A DNA stretch of 62,453 nucleotides, taken from a candidate division WOR-1 bacterium RIFOXYB2_FULL_36_35 (GTDB taxonomy: Bacteria > Margulisbacteria > WOR-1 > XYC2-FULL-46-14 > XYC2-FULL-37-10). Position numbers and translations under genes: made by a program. The notes under the pieces are model-generated. The model did not search any database. It was not told the DNA's origin and saw only the letters and a program-made list of their open reading frames with translations. The stretch spans positions 1 to 62,453 of the forward strand of contig MEUA01000033.1 of NCBI GenBank assembly GCA_001771505.1, in the 5' to 3' direction. Positions 41,976 to 49,872 of this stretch are shown in pieces (position 1 is the stretch's first letter; the number at the start of each line of letters is the position of its first letter).

Positions 41976-44066
41976 TTATTTTGTTGTTTCTGTGTTTTCT
42001 TCCGGTTGTTTGTCTTCTTTGAAGTCGCATTCTTTGTTGCTGCATTTTATGTATATTTTACTCTTTGTAAATTTTTCTACAAGTGGTTTTCCGCATTTAG
42101 GGCAATATTCTCCAGTCGGTTTATCCCAAAAAGCTTCTTTGCATGTTGGATATTTGCTGCAAGAATAAAAGATTTTTCCTTTTCTTGTTCTTCTGACCAG
42201 TATTTCTCCGTCACAACCTTCCCTTGGACATTTTATGTTTAAGCTTTGAACTATTGCTTTTGTGTATTTGCAATCCGGGAACCCCAAGCAAGCTTTAAAT
42301 TTACCGTATCTACCTGTTTTTATGACTAGAGCTTTTCCACAGGTGGGGCATTTTTCATCTGTGGGAATATCCTGATTAAGTTTCTTCATCTTTTCGCCTG
42401 CAATTTTTAAATTTTTTTCAAAAGGCCCGTAAAATTCTTTAAGAATTGAGACATAATCCATTTTGCCGGTTAGTATGTCATCTAATTCGTCTTCCATATG
42501 CGCCGTAAACTGGTAGTCCATAATTTCCGGAAAAAATTCATCAAGAAGTTTTGTAATTGTTTGTCCAAGTTCGGTAGGGAAAAAAGTTCTTTGTTCTCTT
42601 AATACATACCCTCTTGTTTCTATTGTATGTAGCGTTGGCGCATATGTTGAAGGACGTCCGATTCCCCTTGCTTCCAATTCTTTGATAAGTGAAGCTTCGT
42701 TAAATCGCGGAGGTGGTTCCGTGAAATGTTGTTTTGGCTCGATTTTTTCCAGATTCAATATGTCTCCGATTAAAAGATCAGGCAGAATTATCCTTTCCTC
42801 CTGTTCCTCTTTTTCCTCTTTTTCTTCCATCGATTCAAAATATAGTTGTATAAAACCCGCAAATTTGATTACGGATCCTGTTGCTCTGAAGATATGTTCT
42901 CCGGCGCTTATATCTATTGTCGTTCTATCCATTATTGCGGGATTCATCTGACATGCGACAAACCTGTTCCATATAAGAGTATAAAGTTTTAATTGGTCTT
43001 CCGTTAAAGTCTCTTTGATTGTGTTTGGTATATTTGCAATGACTGTTGGGCGTATGGCCTCATGTGCATCCTGCGCTGATTTTTTTGTTTTGAAAAACCT
43101 AGGTTTGTCTGGCATAAAATTGGGGCCGAAGGTTGAATCGATGTAATTTCTGACAGCATCAATTGCTTCTTTTGCAATACGAACAGAGTCTGTTCGCATA
43201 TAGGTTATATGTCCTTCTTCATAGAGTTGCTGTGCGATGGACATTGTTTTTCCTGCGGAAAAACCCAGCTTTCTTGCGGCATCCTGCTGAAGCGTAGATG
43301 TGATAAATGGAGGGGATGGGTTTCTTTTTTGTTCTTTTTTCTGGATATCTTTGACTATAAACTGGCTGTTCTTAGATTCGGATGTTATTTTTTGCGCGGA
43401 ATTTTCATCAGGAATGATCTCTTTTGAAAAATATTTGGCTTGAAAAAAGCGACGATTCGAATCTTCACCTTTGTCGGAATTTAAAGAGGCTTCAATGCTC
43501 CAATATTCTTGAGGTTTGAATGCTTTGATCTCATTTTCCCGCTCACAAATTAATTTTACGGCAATTGATTGAACGCGGCCTGCCGACAATCCTCTTCTTA
43601 CTTTTTTCCATAAAAGAGGAGAGAGTTTATATCCGACAAGTCTGTCTAAAACACGTCTTGCCTGCTGAGCGTCAACTCGTCTTATATCTATTTTTCTTGG
43701 ATGTTTTACCGCGTTTGTTACCGCTTCTTTTGTAATTTCATTAAACTCTATTCTCTTGATTTTGCTGTCGGAGTCAAGTAAAAATTTAAGATGCCAGGCA
43801 ATTGCTTCTCCTTCACGGTCCGGATCTGGCGCAAGGTAAATTACAGCAACCTTTTCTGCCGCGGTTTTAAGGGTTTTTAATATTTTCCCTTTTCCTTTTA
43901 TGGGAATATACGTGGGTTCAAAGTTGTTCTCAATATTTACCCCAAGTTTGCTTTTTGGGAGATCTCTAACATGACCTGCGCAAGCCAATACTTTAAAATC
44001 TTTACCCAAGAATTTCTCCAAAGTCTTTGCTTTTGCAGGTGATTCAACGATTACAAGGCTTTTCAT
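41976..44066 (-). CDS. topA: DNA topoisomerase I
   Basis: 696 residues. Relaxes negative supercoils. Toprim domain: VESPAKAKTLEKFLG and APDPDREGEAIAWHL. The active-site Tyr is in GHITYMRTDS. LEARGIGRPSTYAPT is the conserved central motif. Three C-terminal zinc ribbons (CPTCGK...CLGFPDCKY; CPREGCDGE...CSKYPTCKE; CPKCGK...CSNKECDF) make up residues about 575-680. It is followed by a micro-ORF and panC. A minus-strand TATATATAATG at the start suggests a very short leader. Confidence 0.98.
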   Translation of the reverse strand: MKSLVIVESPAKAKTLEKFLGKDFKVLACAGHVRDLPKSKLGVNIENNFEPTYIPIKGKGKILKTLKTAAEKVAVIYLAPDPDREGEAIAWHLKFLLDSDSKIKRIEFNEITKEAVTNAVKHPRKIDIRRVDAQQARRVLDRLVGYKLSPLLWKKVRRGLSAGRVQSIAVKLICERENEIKAFKPQEYWSIEASLNSDKGEDSNRRFFQAKYFSKEIIPDENSAQKITSESKNSQFIVKDIQKKEQKRNPSPPFITSTLQQDAARKLGFSAGKTMSIAQQLYEEGHITYMRTDSVRIAKEAIDAVRNYIDSTFGPNFMPDKPRFFKTKKSAQDAHEAIRPTVIANIPNTIKETLTEDQLKLYTLIWNRFVACQMNPAIMDRTTIDISAGEHIFRATGSVIKFAGFIQLYFESMEEKEEKEEQEERIILPDLLIGDILNLEKIEPKQHFTEPPPRFNEASLIKELEARGIGRPSTYAPTLHTIETRGYVLREQRTFFPTELGQTITKLLDEFFPEIMDYQFTAHMEDELDDILTGKMDYVSILKEFYGPFEKNLKIAGEKMKKLNQDIPTDEKCPTCGKALVIKTGRYGKFKACLGFPDCKYTKAIVQSLNIKCPREGCDGEILVRRTRKGKIFYSCSKYPTCKEAFWDKPTGEYCPKCGKPLVEKFTKSKIYIKCSNKECDFKEDKQPEENTETTK

Positions 44067-44153
44067 TATATATAGATGGTAACATGCTCTCTTTTAATCT
44101 GTCAAATTTTAAATAAATTCATAAAAAAATGATTTGCCTGTTTCCAAGAGGGA

Positions 44154-44182
44154 GTAACAACCTCCTCTTTTGGTGCTATAAT
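44154..44182 (+). promoter_or_regulatory. promoter of rlmN (leaderless)
   Basis: GTAACA (44154-44159), 17 nt, TATAAT (44177-44182). The GTG start is 7 nt later with no Shine-Dalgarno. Confidence 0.65.
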
Positions 44183-44189
44183 TGTTAAT

Positions 44190-45218
44190 GTGAAGAAAAT
44201 TGATATTAAAAGTTGTACTCTTTCTGAATTGGAAAAGACATTAAATCTTCCAAAGTTCCGTTCGAAACAGATTTTTCATTGGTTGCATCAAAAGCATGTT
44301 ACTTCATTTAATGAGATGACAAATATTTCTTTTGAGCTTCGAAATGAGCTTGAAAACAGATTTTATATTTATACTCCTAAAATTAAGAAAACCATAAAAT
44401 CTAAAGACGGCACCATAAAATATCTTTTGGAGCTTGAAGATTGTGAACATATAGAGTGTGTTGTTCTTAGGGATAGAAAAGGGCGTCAATCAGTTTGCGT
44501 TTCCAGCCAAGTTGGCTGCGCGCTAGGATGCCATTTTTGCGCTACCGCGAAAATGGGGTTTACGAGAAACCTTTCCGTCTCTGAAATATTGTCCCAAGTC
44601 TATCTGATTGCCGCTCAAAATTGCAAACCCCACAACCATAAGACCATAAATAATATAGTATTCATGGGGATGGGTGAACCGTTTTTGAACTATGACAATG
44701 TTTTGAAGGCAATTAAAATCCTTAATTTCAGTGAAGGGATAAATATTGGAGCCCGCAAAATTACCATCTCTACCTGCGGATTTGTCGATGGAATTAGAAA
44801 ACTTGCCGAAGAGGAGATTCAGGTTAGATTGGCGGTATCATTAAATGCTGCTGTCGATAAAATTCGTTCATTATTGATGCCTATAAATAATACTTACCCT
44901 TTAAGGAAATTGAGAGAGGCTATTTTGTTTTATCAGAAAAAAACAGGACGGCGAGTTACATTGGAATATATTTTACTCGATTGTGTTAATGACTATCTTG
45001 AAGATTTGGAATCTTTAGCAGATTTCTGCAGGGGGTTAAACGTTAATGTAAACCTTGTCCCCTACAACTTTTTAAAAGGGACGTTTAAAGGATCTCCAAA
45101 GAAGATTGTTGAAGTTTTTATCAATGAGTTAAGCAAGCGGGGAATAGAGGTTGTTGAACGTATAAGTAGAGGGGGGGATATAGAAGCGGGGTGTGGGCAG
45201 CTTGCCTTCAGAGCGTAG
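44190..45218 (+). CDS. rlmN: 23S rRNA (adenine-2503-C2)-methyltransferase RlmN
   Basis: 342 residues. Radical-SAM enzyme that methylates A2503 of 23S rRNA and A37 of some tRNAs. The CxxxCxxC cluster is in CALGCHFCATAKMGF, the start of a TIM barrel. FMGMGEPFLNYDNV and STCGFVDGI follow, and the C-terminal Cys of the methylation cycle is in EAGCGQLAF. The N-terminal helical domain (1-90) is intact. Starts with GTG. Confidence 0.97.
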   Translation: MKKIDIKSCTLSELEKTLNLPKFRSKQIFHWLHQKHVTSFNEMTNISFELRNELENRFYIYTPKIKKTIKSKDGTIKYLLELEDCEHIECVVLRDRKGRQSVCVSSQVGCALGCHFCATAKMGFTRNLSVSEILSQVYLIAAQNCKPHNHKTINNIVFMGMGEPFLNYDNVLKAIKILNFSEGINIGARKITISTCGFVDGIRKLAEEEIQVRLAVSLNAAVDKIRSLLMPINNTYPLRKLREAILFYQKKTGRRVTLEYILLDCVNDYLEDLESLADFCRGLNVNVNLVPYNFLKGTFKGSPKKIVEVFINELSKRGIEVVERISRGGDIEAGCGQLAFRA

Positions 45219-45235
45219 GAGTTTACCCCGATTAT

Positions 45236-45380
45236 GAGACTGTTGCATAATGGTCATTCCCGTGAAAACGGGAATCTATTTCTCAGAAAACAACCCCGAT
45301 TATAATAATCGGGGTTAAGATGGATCCCCCGCTTTTGCGGGGATGACAAATTGCAAAAACTATTATTACACAACAAGCCC
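45236..45380. mobile_element. GGGACTGTTGC-family MITE, 145 bp, carrying the palindrome
   Basis: Ends GAGACTGTTGC and (T)TGCACAACAAGCCC-like right arm, flanked by ATTAT (45231-45235 and 45381-45385). Interior palindrome at about 45292-45317. Very similar to the 34553 copy. A half palindrome (TACCCCGATTAT) sits at its left border. Confidence 0.9.
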
Positions 45381-45410
45381 ATTATTTGCATTTTTATCTT
45401 CTCTGATTTT

Positions 45411-45440
45411 ACGACAAAATTGTCTAAAATATGATACAAT
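45411..45440 (+). promoter_or_regulatory. promoter of the NifA-like regulator (leaderless)
   Basis: ACGACA (45411-45416), 18 nt, TACAAT (45435-45440). The ATG is 9 nt further, with no Shine-Dalgarno. No sigma-54 -24/-12 box is seen here. Confidence 0.5.
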
Positions 45441-45449
45441 ATTGTAGCT

Positions 45450-46967
45450 ATGGTTATAAGCAAAATAAAAGGAAAAATTTTGATTAATATAAGCAATGCT
45501 TTGTCTTCTTCGTTAAATCTTGAAGAGACGTTAGGGTCTATTTTTAGAGTGTTGTCCGAGACTCTTGAAATGGAAAGAGGGACGATTACACTTGTTGATC
45601 CTATAACCAATGAATTAAAGATAGAAGTTGCTCATGGTTTAACTAAAGAAGAAAAAGAGCGGGGGAGATATAAGATTGGAGAAGGGGTTACAGGGAAGGT
45701 TGTAGAAACGGGGGCGCCTATGGTTGTGACAGATGCTAAATCAAATCCTCTTTTTTTGAACAAAACGAAAGCCAGGAAGGGGCTTGAGGATAAAAATTTT
45801 ACATTTTTGTGTGTTCCCATTAAAGTTAGCAATAAAGTTATAGGAGCTTTGTCTGTTGACCGTCTTTTCGAAAAAGATGTTTCTTACGAAGAGGATCTTA
45901 ATCTTTTGACGATTATTGCTTCGATGGTGGGACAGGCTGTCAAAGTGCGTGAACTTGCAGAAAAGGATAAACAGGCAGTTGTTTCGGAAAATGTAATGTT
46001 AAGAAGGGAACTTAAGGGGAAATATAAATTTGACAACATAATTTACAGCTCTTCTGTTATGCATAAGCTTTTGGAAGGGGCCATGCAGGTTGCGGAAAGC
46101 AACGCGAATGTGCTGATAAACGGTGAATCCGGAACCGGAAAAGAATTAATAGCTTCTGCTATACACTATAATAGCGCAAGAGTAAACAAACCTTTTGTTA
46201 AAGTTGCGTGCGCGGCGCTTCCCGAAAGTTTATTGGAATCGGAGCTTTTTGGCTATGAAAGGGGCGCTTTTACAGGAGCGCTTGACCGTAAAATAGGCCG
46301 ATTTGAGCTGGCGGATCAGGGGACGATTTTTCTTGATGAAATAGGCGATCTGACCCCTGCTACGCAGGTTAAACTTTTAAGAGTGCTTCAAGAGAGGGAG
46401 TTTGAACGGCTTGGAGGGACAGAGACAATAAAAATAAATGTTAGGGTTATTTGCGCGACCCATAGAGATTTGGATAAAATGGTAAGAGAAGATAAATTTC
46501 GTGAAGATTTATATTATAGAATAAATGTTTTTTCCCTTGTTATCCCTCCTTTACGTGATAGAAAGGAAGATATATCTCTTCTTGTTGAACACTTTATAAA
46601 AAAATATTCGAAAGGCAATAATAAAAAACTAAAAGGGATAAGCAAGGCCGCGCTTAATATTTTAATGAACCATAATTGGCAGGGAAATGTTCGTGAGCTT
46701 GAAAATGTTGTAGAGAGGGCTGTTGTTTTGTGTAAAAAAGATTTAATTACACCGCAGGAACTTCCGCCGAATCTAGTTTCAAAAGAAAAGCTCAATAATC
46801 TGGAGTCGGGAGGGATAACTCTTCCTGAAATTGTTGAAGCGCTTGAATCTCAAAAGATAAAAGACGCTTTGGAAAAATGTAAGACTCAAAGGAATGCCGC
46901 TAAATTTTTGGGGATTACGGAGAGGATGTTGGGGTATAAAAGACAGAAGTATAAGATTGGTGGTTGA
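45450..46967 (+). CDS. sigma-54-dependent transcriptional activator with GAF domain (NifA-like)
   Basis: 505 residues. A GAF sensor domain (about 15-175; YKIGEGVTGKVVETGAPMVV) is followed by the AAA+ sigma-54 interaction domain: Walker A GESGTGKE at about 222-229, the sigma-54 contact loop GAFTGA at 272-277, Walker B GTIFLDEIGDL and the arginine-bearing FREDLYYRINVF. A Fis-type helix-turn-helix lies at the C-terminus (NAAKFLGITERMLGYKRQKY). The layout matches NifA/FhlA-class activators. No nif genes and no obvious sigma-54 promoter are in the window, so its targets are unknown. Confidence 0.95.
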   Translation: MVISKIKGKILINISNALSSSLNLEETLGSIFRVLSETLEMERGTITLVDPITNELKIEVAHGLTKEEKERGRYKIGEGVTGKVVETGAPMVVTDAKSNPLFLNKTKARKGLEDKNFTFLCVPIKVSNKVIGALSVDRLFEKDVSYEEDLNLLTIIASMVGQAVKVRELAEKDKQAVVSENVMLRRELKGKYKFDNIIYSSSVMHKLLEGAMQVAESNANVLINGESGTGKELIASAIHYNSARVNKPFVKVACAALPESLLESELFGYERGAFTGALDRKIGRFELADQGTIFLDEIGDLTPATQVKLLRVLQEREFERLGGTETIKINVRVICATHRDLDKMVREDKFREDLYYRINVFSLVIPPLRDRKEDISLLVEHFIKKYSKGNNKKLKGISKAALNILMNHNWQGNVRELENVVERAVVLCKKDLITPQELPPNLVSKEKLNNLESGGITLPEIVEALESQKIKDALEKCKTQRNAAKFLGITERMLGYKRQKYKIGG

Positions 46968-46989
46968 TTATTATTTGGAGGTTTATATG

Positions 46990-47028
46990 TCCCAAATTTT
47001 CTCTTTAATTAGAGAAAGGGCATTTGGG
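46990..47028. terminator. hairpin downstream of the sigma-54 activator
   Basis: CCCAAAT (46991-46997) pairs with ATTTGGG (47022-47028), and TTTCTCT with AGAGAAA inside. There is no T-run, so it may be a terminator stabilised by other means or just a repeat. Confidence 0.5.
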
Positions 47029-47038
47029 GTAATTAGCG

Positions 47039-47086
47039 GGGACTGTTGCGAAATATATAATTAGGGTGACATTTTGCAACAGTCCC
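47039..47086. mobile_element. short GGGACTGTTGC-family relic, 48 bp
   Basis: Perfect ends GGGACTGTTGC and GCAACAGTCCC around 26 nt. Flanks TAGCG and TAGTG (4 of 5 identical) fit an ageing 5-bp duplication. Confidence 0.75.
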
Positions 47087-47116
47087 TAGTGATAAAATTA
47101 TGGAGAAACAGCAATT

Positions 47117-48718
47117 ATGAAGCTTGCTTTAGCGCAAATTAATCCGACAGTTGGTGATCTTGACGGGAATACTCGAAAGATTATTGACTATATAAATAAG
47201 GCAGAAAAAGAGAGAGCAGATATTGTTGTATTCCCTGAACTTGCAATTACAGGATATCCGCCGGAAGATCTTCTTTTAAAAGATCAATTTGTCATGGATA
47301 ATTTATCCTGTTTTACAAAAATAAAACAAGCATCGGATAAAATTGCTGTTTATATAGGGTTTGTCGATAAGAAGGGAAAAGATCTTTTTAATGCAGCTGC
47401 TTTTATTGTTGATTGCGAAGTCAAAAAGTTGTACCACAAAATTAATCTTCCAAACTATTCCGTCTTTGATGAGAAGCGATACTTTAAAGACGGGAAAAAC
47501 TATTCTATCGTAAATTATAAAGGGGAAAAAATTGGACTTGGAATTTGTGAAGATATTTGGGTAAAAGATAGTCCTTATCTTGAGGCTTCAAAGGCTGGAG
47601 CCTCGATTATGCTTAATATAAATGCTTCCCCTTATCATCTTGGAAAGATTAAAGAGCGAGAAAAAATTTTAGGGAAATTAGCAAAGAAGACAAAGGCTTA
47701 TATTGTCTATCTTAATATGGTAGGGGGGCAAGACGAGCTTGTCTTTGATGGCGGAAGCATGGTCTTTGGCCCAAAAGGGGAGAAGGTTGCTTCTGCTATC
47801 CAATATAAAGAAGAACTGCTGTTTGTTGATCTCGGGCAAAAGAACAAAACAGCGCCATGGCTTGACCGATCTTCTGAAATATATAATGCTCTTATTTTGG
47901 GGACTTCTGATTATGTCAAAAAGAACGATTTTTCTGATGTTTTAATAGGTTTGTCGGGGGGGATCGATTCCGCATTAACTCTTGTTATCGCCTGTGATGC
48001 TTTAGGAAAAGATAAAGTTCATCCTGTTTTTATGCCTTCGCAATATACGGCGAATCAAAGTTATAAGGATGCCAGAAAACTTTGTGAGAATTTAGGGATT
48101 GAAATGATAGAGATTTCAATAAAAGATCTTTTTAATGTTTACTTAAAAGAACTCGCGCCTCATTTTAAGGGGATGGTTCAGAATATCGCAGAAGAGAATC
48201 TTCAGGCTCGTATTCGCGGCAATTATTTAATGGCGTTATCCAATAAATTTGGTTGGCTTGTTTTGACTACCGGAAATAAATCGGAAATGTCGACAGGCTA
48301 TTGCACGCTTTATGGGGATATGTCAGGAGGATTTTCGGTTTTAAAAGACATTTCAAAGACTTTGGTGTATGAATTGTCTAACTTTCGAAATAGCGCGTGG
48401 AAAGAAAAAGGCTTAATTCCTCAATCTATAATTGATAGACCTCCGACGGCAGAGTTGAAGCCCGATCAAAAAGATCAGGATACCCTTCCTCCTTATGATA
48501 TTTTAGATAAAATTATGCACTCTTATGTGGAAGAGAACAAATGTGGATGGGAGGTTTGTAAGATTCATGGAATAGATAAGAAGATTGTTGATAAAATTGT
48601 AAAAATGATAGATTTTTCTGAGTATAAGAGGCGCCAAACCCCTCCCGGGCCTCGCATAACCCCTCGTGCGTTTGGCAAGGATTGGAGATTGCCGATTACT
48701 AATAGGTATTTCCGTTGA
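47117..48718 (+). CDS. nadE: glutamine-dependent NAD+ synthetase
   Basis: 533 residues, the fused form. The N-terminal nitrilase-type glutaminase has the Glu in VFPELAITGYPPEDLL, the Lys in YHKINLPNYSVFDEKRYF and the Cys in GLGICEDIW. The C-terminal synthetase domain (about 265-533) has SGGIDSALT, the PP-loop of the N-type ATP pyrophosphatases, and TGNKSEMSTGYCTLYGDM. It converts deamido-NAD to NAD. A GGAG site about 11 nt before the ATG is usable. nadK is at 16 kb; no other NAD genes are near. Confidence 0.97.
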   Translation: MKLALAQINPTVGDLDGNTRKIIDYINKAEKERADIVVFPELAITGYPPEDLLLKDQFVMDNLSCFTKIKQASDKIAVYIGFVDKKGKDLFNAAAFIVDCEVKKLYHKINLPNYSVFDEKRYFKDGKNYSIVNYKGEKIGLGICEDIWVKDSPYLEASKAGASIMLNINASPYHLGKIKEREKILGKLAKKTKAYIVYLNMVGGQDELVFDGGSMVFGPKGEKVASAIQYKEELLFVDLGQKNKTAPWLDRSSEIYNALILGTSDYVKKNDFSDVLIGLSGGIDSALTLVIACDALGKDKVHPVFMPSQYTANQSYKDARKLCENLGIEMIEISIKDLFNVYLKELAPHFKGMVQNIAEENLQARIRGNYLMALSNKFGWLVLTTGNKSEMSTGYCTLYGDMSGGFSVLKDISKTLVYELSNFRNSAWKEKGLIPQSIIDRPPTAELKPDQKDQDTLPPYDILDKIMHSYVEENKCGWEVCKIHGIDKKIVDKIVKMIDFSEYKRRQTPPGPRITPRAFGKDWRLPITNRYFR

Positions 48719-48730
48719 GTCTTTGGACGG

Positions 48731-48758
48731 TTAACCTCGATTAGGATAATCGGGGTTA
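48731..48758. repeat. AACCCCGATTA palindrome
   Basis: TTAACCTCGATTAGGATAATCGGGGTTAA, cited by its arms TTAACCTCGATTA and TAATCGGGGTTAA. It forms the stop codon of the convergent coiled-coil gene. Confidence 0.85.
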
Positions 48759-49172
48759 ATGAACAGGAAGGCTTATATGATGGATTAACACTTCTTTGAC
48801 TTCATCAATTTTATTGCTTAAATTTGTTTCAACTCTATCCATTTTTTGATCTAGTCCATCCATTCTTCGATCTAGTCCATCTAGTCTTATTTCAACGCCA
48901 TCGATTCTTTTGGATAGTTTTTGATCAACATCATCTATTTTATTAGTTAATCTTATTTCAACATCATCAATTTTATTATTTAATGCTTTGATTGCGAAGC
49001 TATTTGCTTTTATAGCGAGGCTATTTGATTCAATTTTTTCCATCAATCTATCTTCTGTGTTTTTAAGGTCGCTTTTTGTAACATAGTCCTTTTTAAGTAT
49101 GAGATTGATCTTGGAGTTGATATCTTCCAGTATAATTTCAAAATGTTCTTTTTTTAGTTTTTCTTTCGGCAT
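48756..49172 (-). CDS. coiled-coil protein of unknown function
   Basis: 138 residues, mostly one long heptad-repeat helix (KIDDVEIRLTNKIDDVDQKLS, KRIDGVEIRLDGLDRRMDG, in several near-copies of 7-14 residues). The pattern resembles the t-SNARE-like DUF of many bacterial hypothetical proteins that end in an oligomerising rod. No partner is evident. The TAA stop lies at the edge of a palindromic repeat, so the ending HHISLPVH may not be original. Confidence 0.8.
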   Translation of the reverse strand: MPKEKLKKEHFEIILEDINSKINLILKKDYVTKSDLKNTEDRLMEKIESNSLAIKANSFAIKALNNKIDDVEIRLTNKIDDVDQKLSKRIDGVEIRLDGLDRRMDGLDQKMDRVETNLSNKIDEVKEVLIHHISLPVH

Positions 49173-49231
49173 ATTTTTAGTTTTTTTATTCTATCATAAT
49201 TGCGTAAAATTTTCATTTTTTTAAGTTTGTT

Positions 49232-49257
49232 CACCCCGATTAGGAAATCGGGGTTAG
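49232..49257. repeat. CACCCCGATTAGG palindrome
   Basis: CACCCCGATTAGGAAATCGGGGTTAG, cited by arms CCCCGATT and AATCGGGG. In the gap upstream of the coiled-coil gene. Confidence 0.85.
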
Positions 49258-49308
49258 ATCTATTTGTTAGTTGGCCCCCGACTGGCTAAATGTTGTTTTT
49301 AAACGGGC

Positions 49309-49392
49309 TTATCTTTTTTTTAACGAAAAAACAAGCACAAAATCTAAAACCAAAAAGAAAAACGTTATAATATAGAGAATATAATCTTTCAT
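49309..49392 (-). CDS. 27-residue membrane micropeptide
   Basis: MKDYILYIITFFFLVLDFVL then VFSLKKR: one membrane helix with a basic end (KKR), typical topology of a tiny inner-membrane protein. The start codon lies 16 nt after the stop of the 26-residue frame upstream. AGGGG is present about 12 nt before the ATG. Low confidence because of length, supported by its place as third in a row of similar tiny genes. Confidence 0.45.
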   Translation of the reverse strand: MKDYILYIITFFFLVLDFVLVFSLKKR

Positions 49393-49408
49393 AAAGTTAA
49401 AAACCCCT

Positions 49409-49489
49409 TCATTTTTTTACTAAAAACACCCATAAAAGTACTATAAAAGCTAATATGGCTGCTGCCAAGTAAAAAGTTAAAAGATCCAT
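49409..49489 (-). CDS. 26-residue membrane micropeptide
   Basis: MDLLTFYLAAAILAFIVLLW then VFLVKK, a single hydrophobic helix. GGAG lies 10 nt before the ATG and is part of the stop region of the previous gene (AAAAAAGGAGAATAATAAAT), so initiation is credible. No family recognised. It may be a toxin-like or membrane-complex accessory peptide. Confidence 0.5.
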   Translation of the reverse strand: MDLLTFYLAAAILAFIVLLWVFLVKK

Positions 49490-49494
49490 ATTTA

Positions 49495-49722
49495 TTATTC
49501 TCCTTTTTTTGATAGGTTTACAGCTATTACTAAAAATAATGCTGTCATTATAATTCCCATCAAAAAAGTAAGCCAAGGCACTTTTCCGACGGCACTTGGC
49601 ACAAAAACTCCAACTACTAAGGAAGCAAAGATTAATTTTGCACAATCGAGGAAGAAATCTCCTAAAACCTTAGATTCTTTTTTGTCTAGCATTTGTATAA
49701 ATTCTATATTTTTTTTATGCAT
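49495..49722 (-). CDS. small two-helix membrane protein (DUF6722-like)
   Basis: 75 residues. A charged N-terminal helix is followed by two membrane segments (LIFASLVVGVFVPSAVGKV and WLTFLMGIIMTALFLVIAV) and a basic end (NLSKKGE). This pattern is seen in small phage- or chromosome-encoded membrane proteins with no known role. It is the first of three tiny minus-strand genes and is divergent from the 1089-residue gene. Confidence 0.65.
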   Translation of the reverse strand: MHKKNIEFIQMLDKKESKVLGDFFLDCAKLIFASLVVGVFVPSAVGKVPWLTFLMGIIMTALFLVIAVNLSKKGE

Positions 49723-49823
49723 AATGCAAGTTTTTTAGATTTGATTACGATAATACAAACGAGAGAAAAACTAAGTAGCGCCAGATTGTAAATCGCCTGT
49801 TATTTAGAATTTGGTTATAGAAT

Positions 49824-49860
49824 AGACAAGAATGTTTTGACAGGCTTGTCTTTGTTTTTA
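49824..49860 (+). terminator. terminator-shaped hairpin in the leader of the 1089-residue gene
   Basis: AGACAAG (49824-49830), 14-nt loop, CTTGTCT (49845-49851), then TTTGTTTTTA. GGAGG starts 2 nt after this T-rich tail. Since no plus-strand gene lies upstream, it may act as an attenuator. Confidence 0.65.
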
Positions 49861-49872
49861 TGGAGGTAAATT

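Noticed and set aside
45450-46967. Nitrogen fixation regulator NifA as a firm name
   Set aside because: The domain layout fits, but no nif genes or binding sites support that role; several activators share this layout.
4277-49257. Reading the AACCCCGATTA palindromes as a CRISPR array
   Set aside because: Copies are scattered kilobases apart, are palindromic with variable centres, and are not separated by unique spacers of constant length. No cas genes are present.
4277-49257. Treating the palindromes as rho-independent terminators
   Set aside because: Most lack a T-run and occur in all gene orientations and inside a coding sequence, so termination is not their general role, although single copies may do so.
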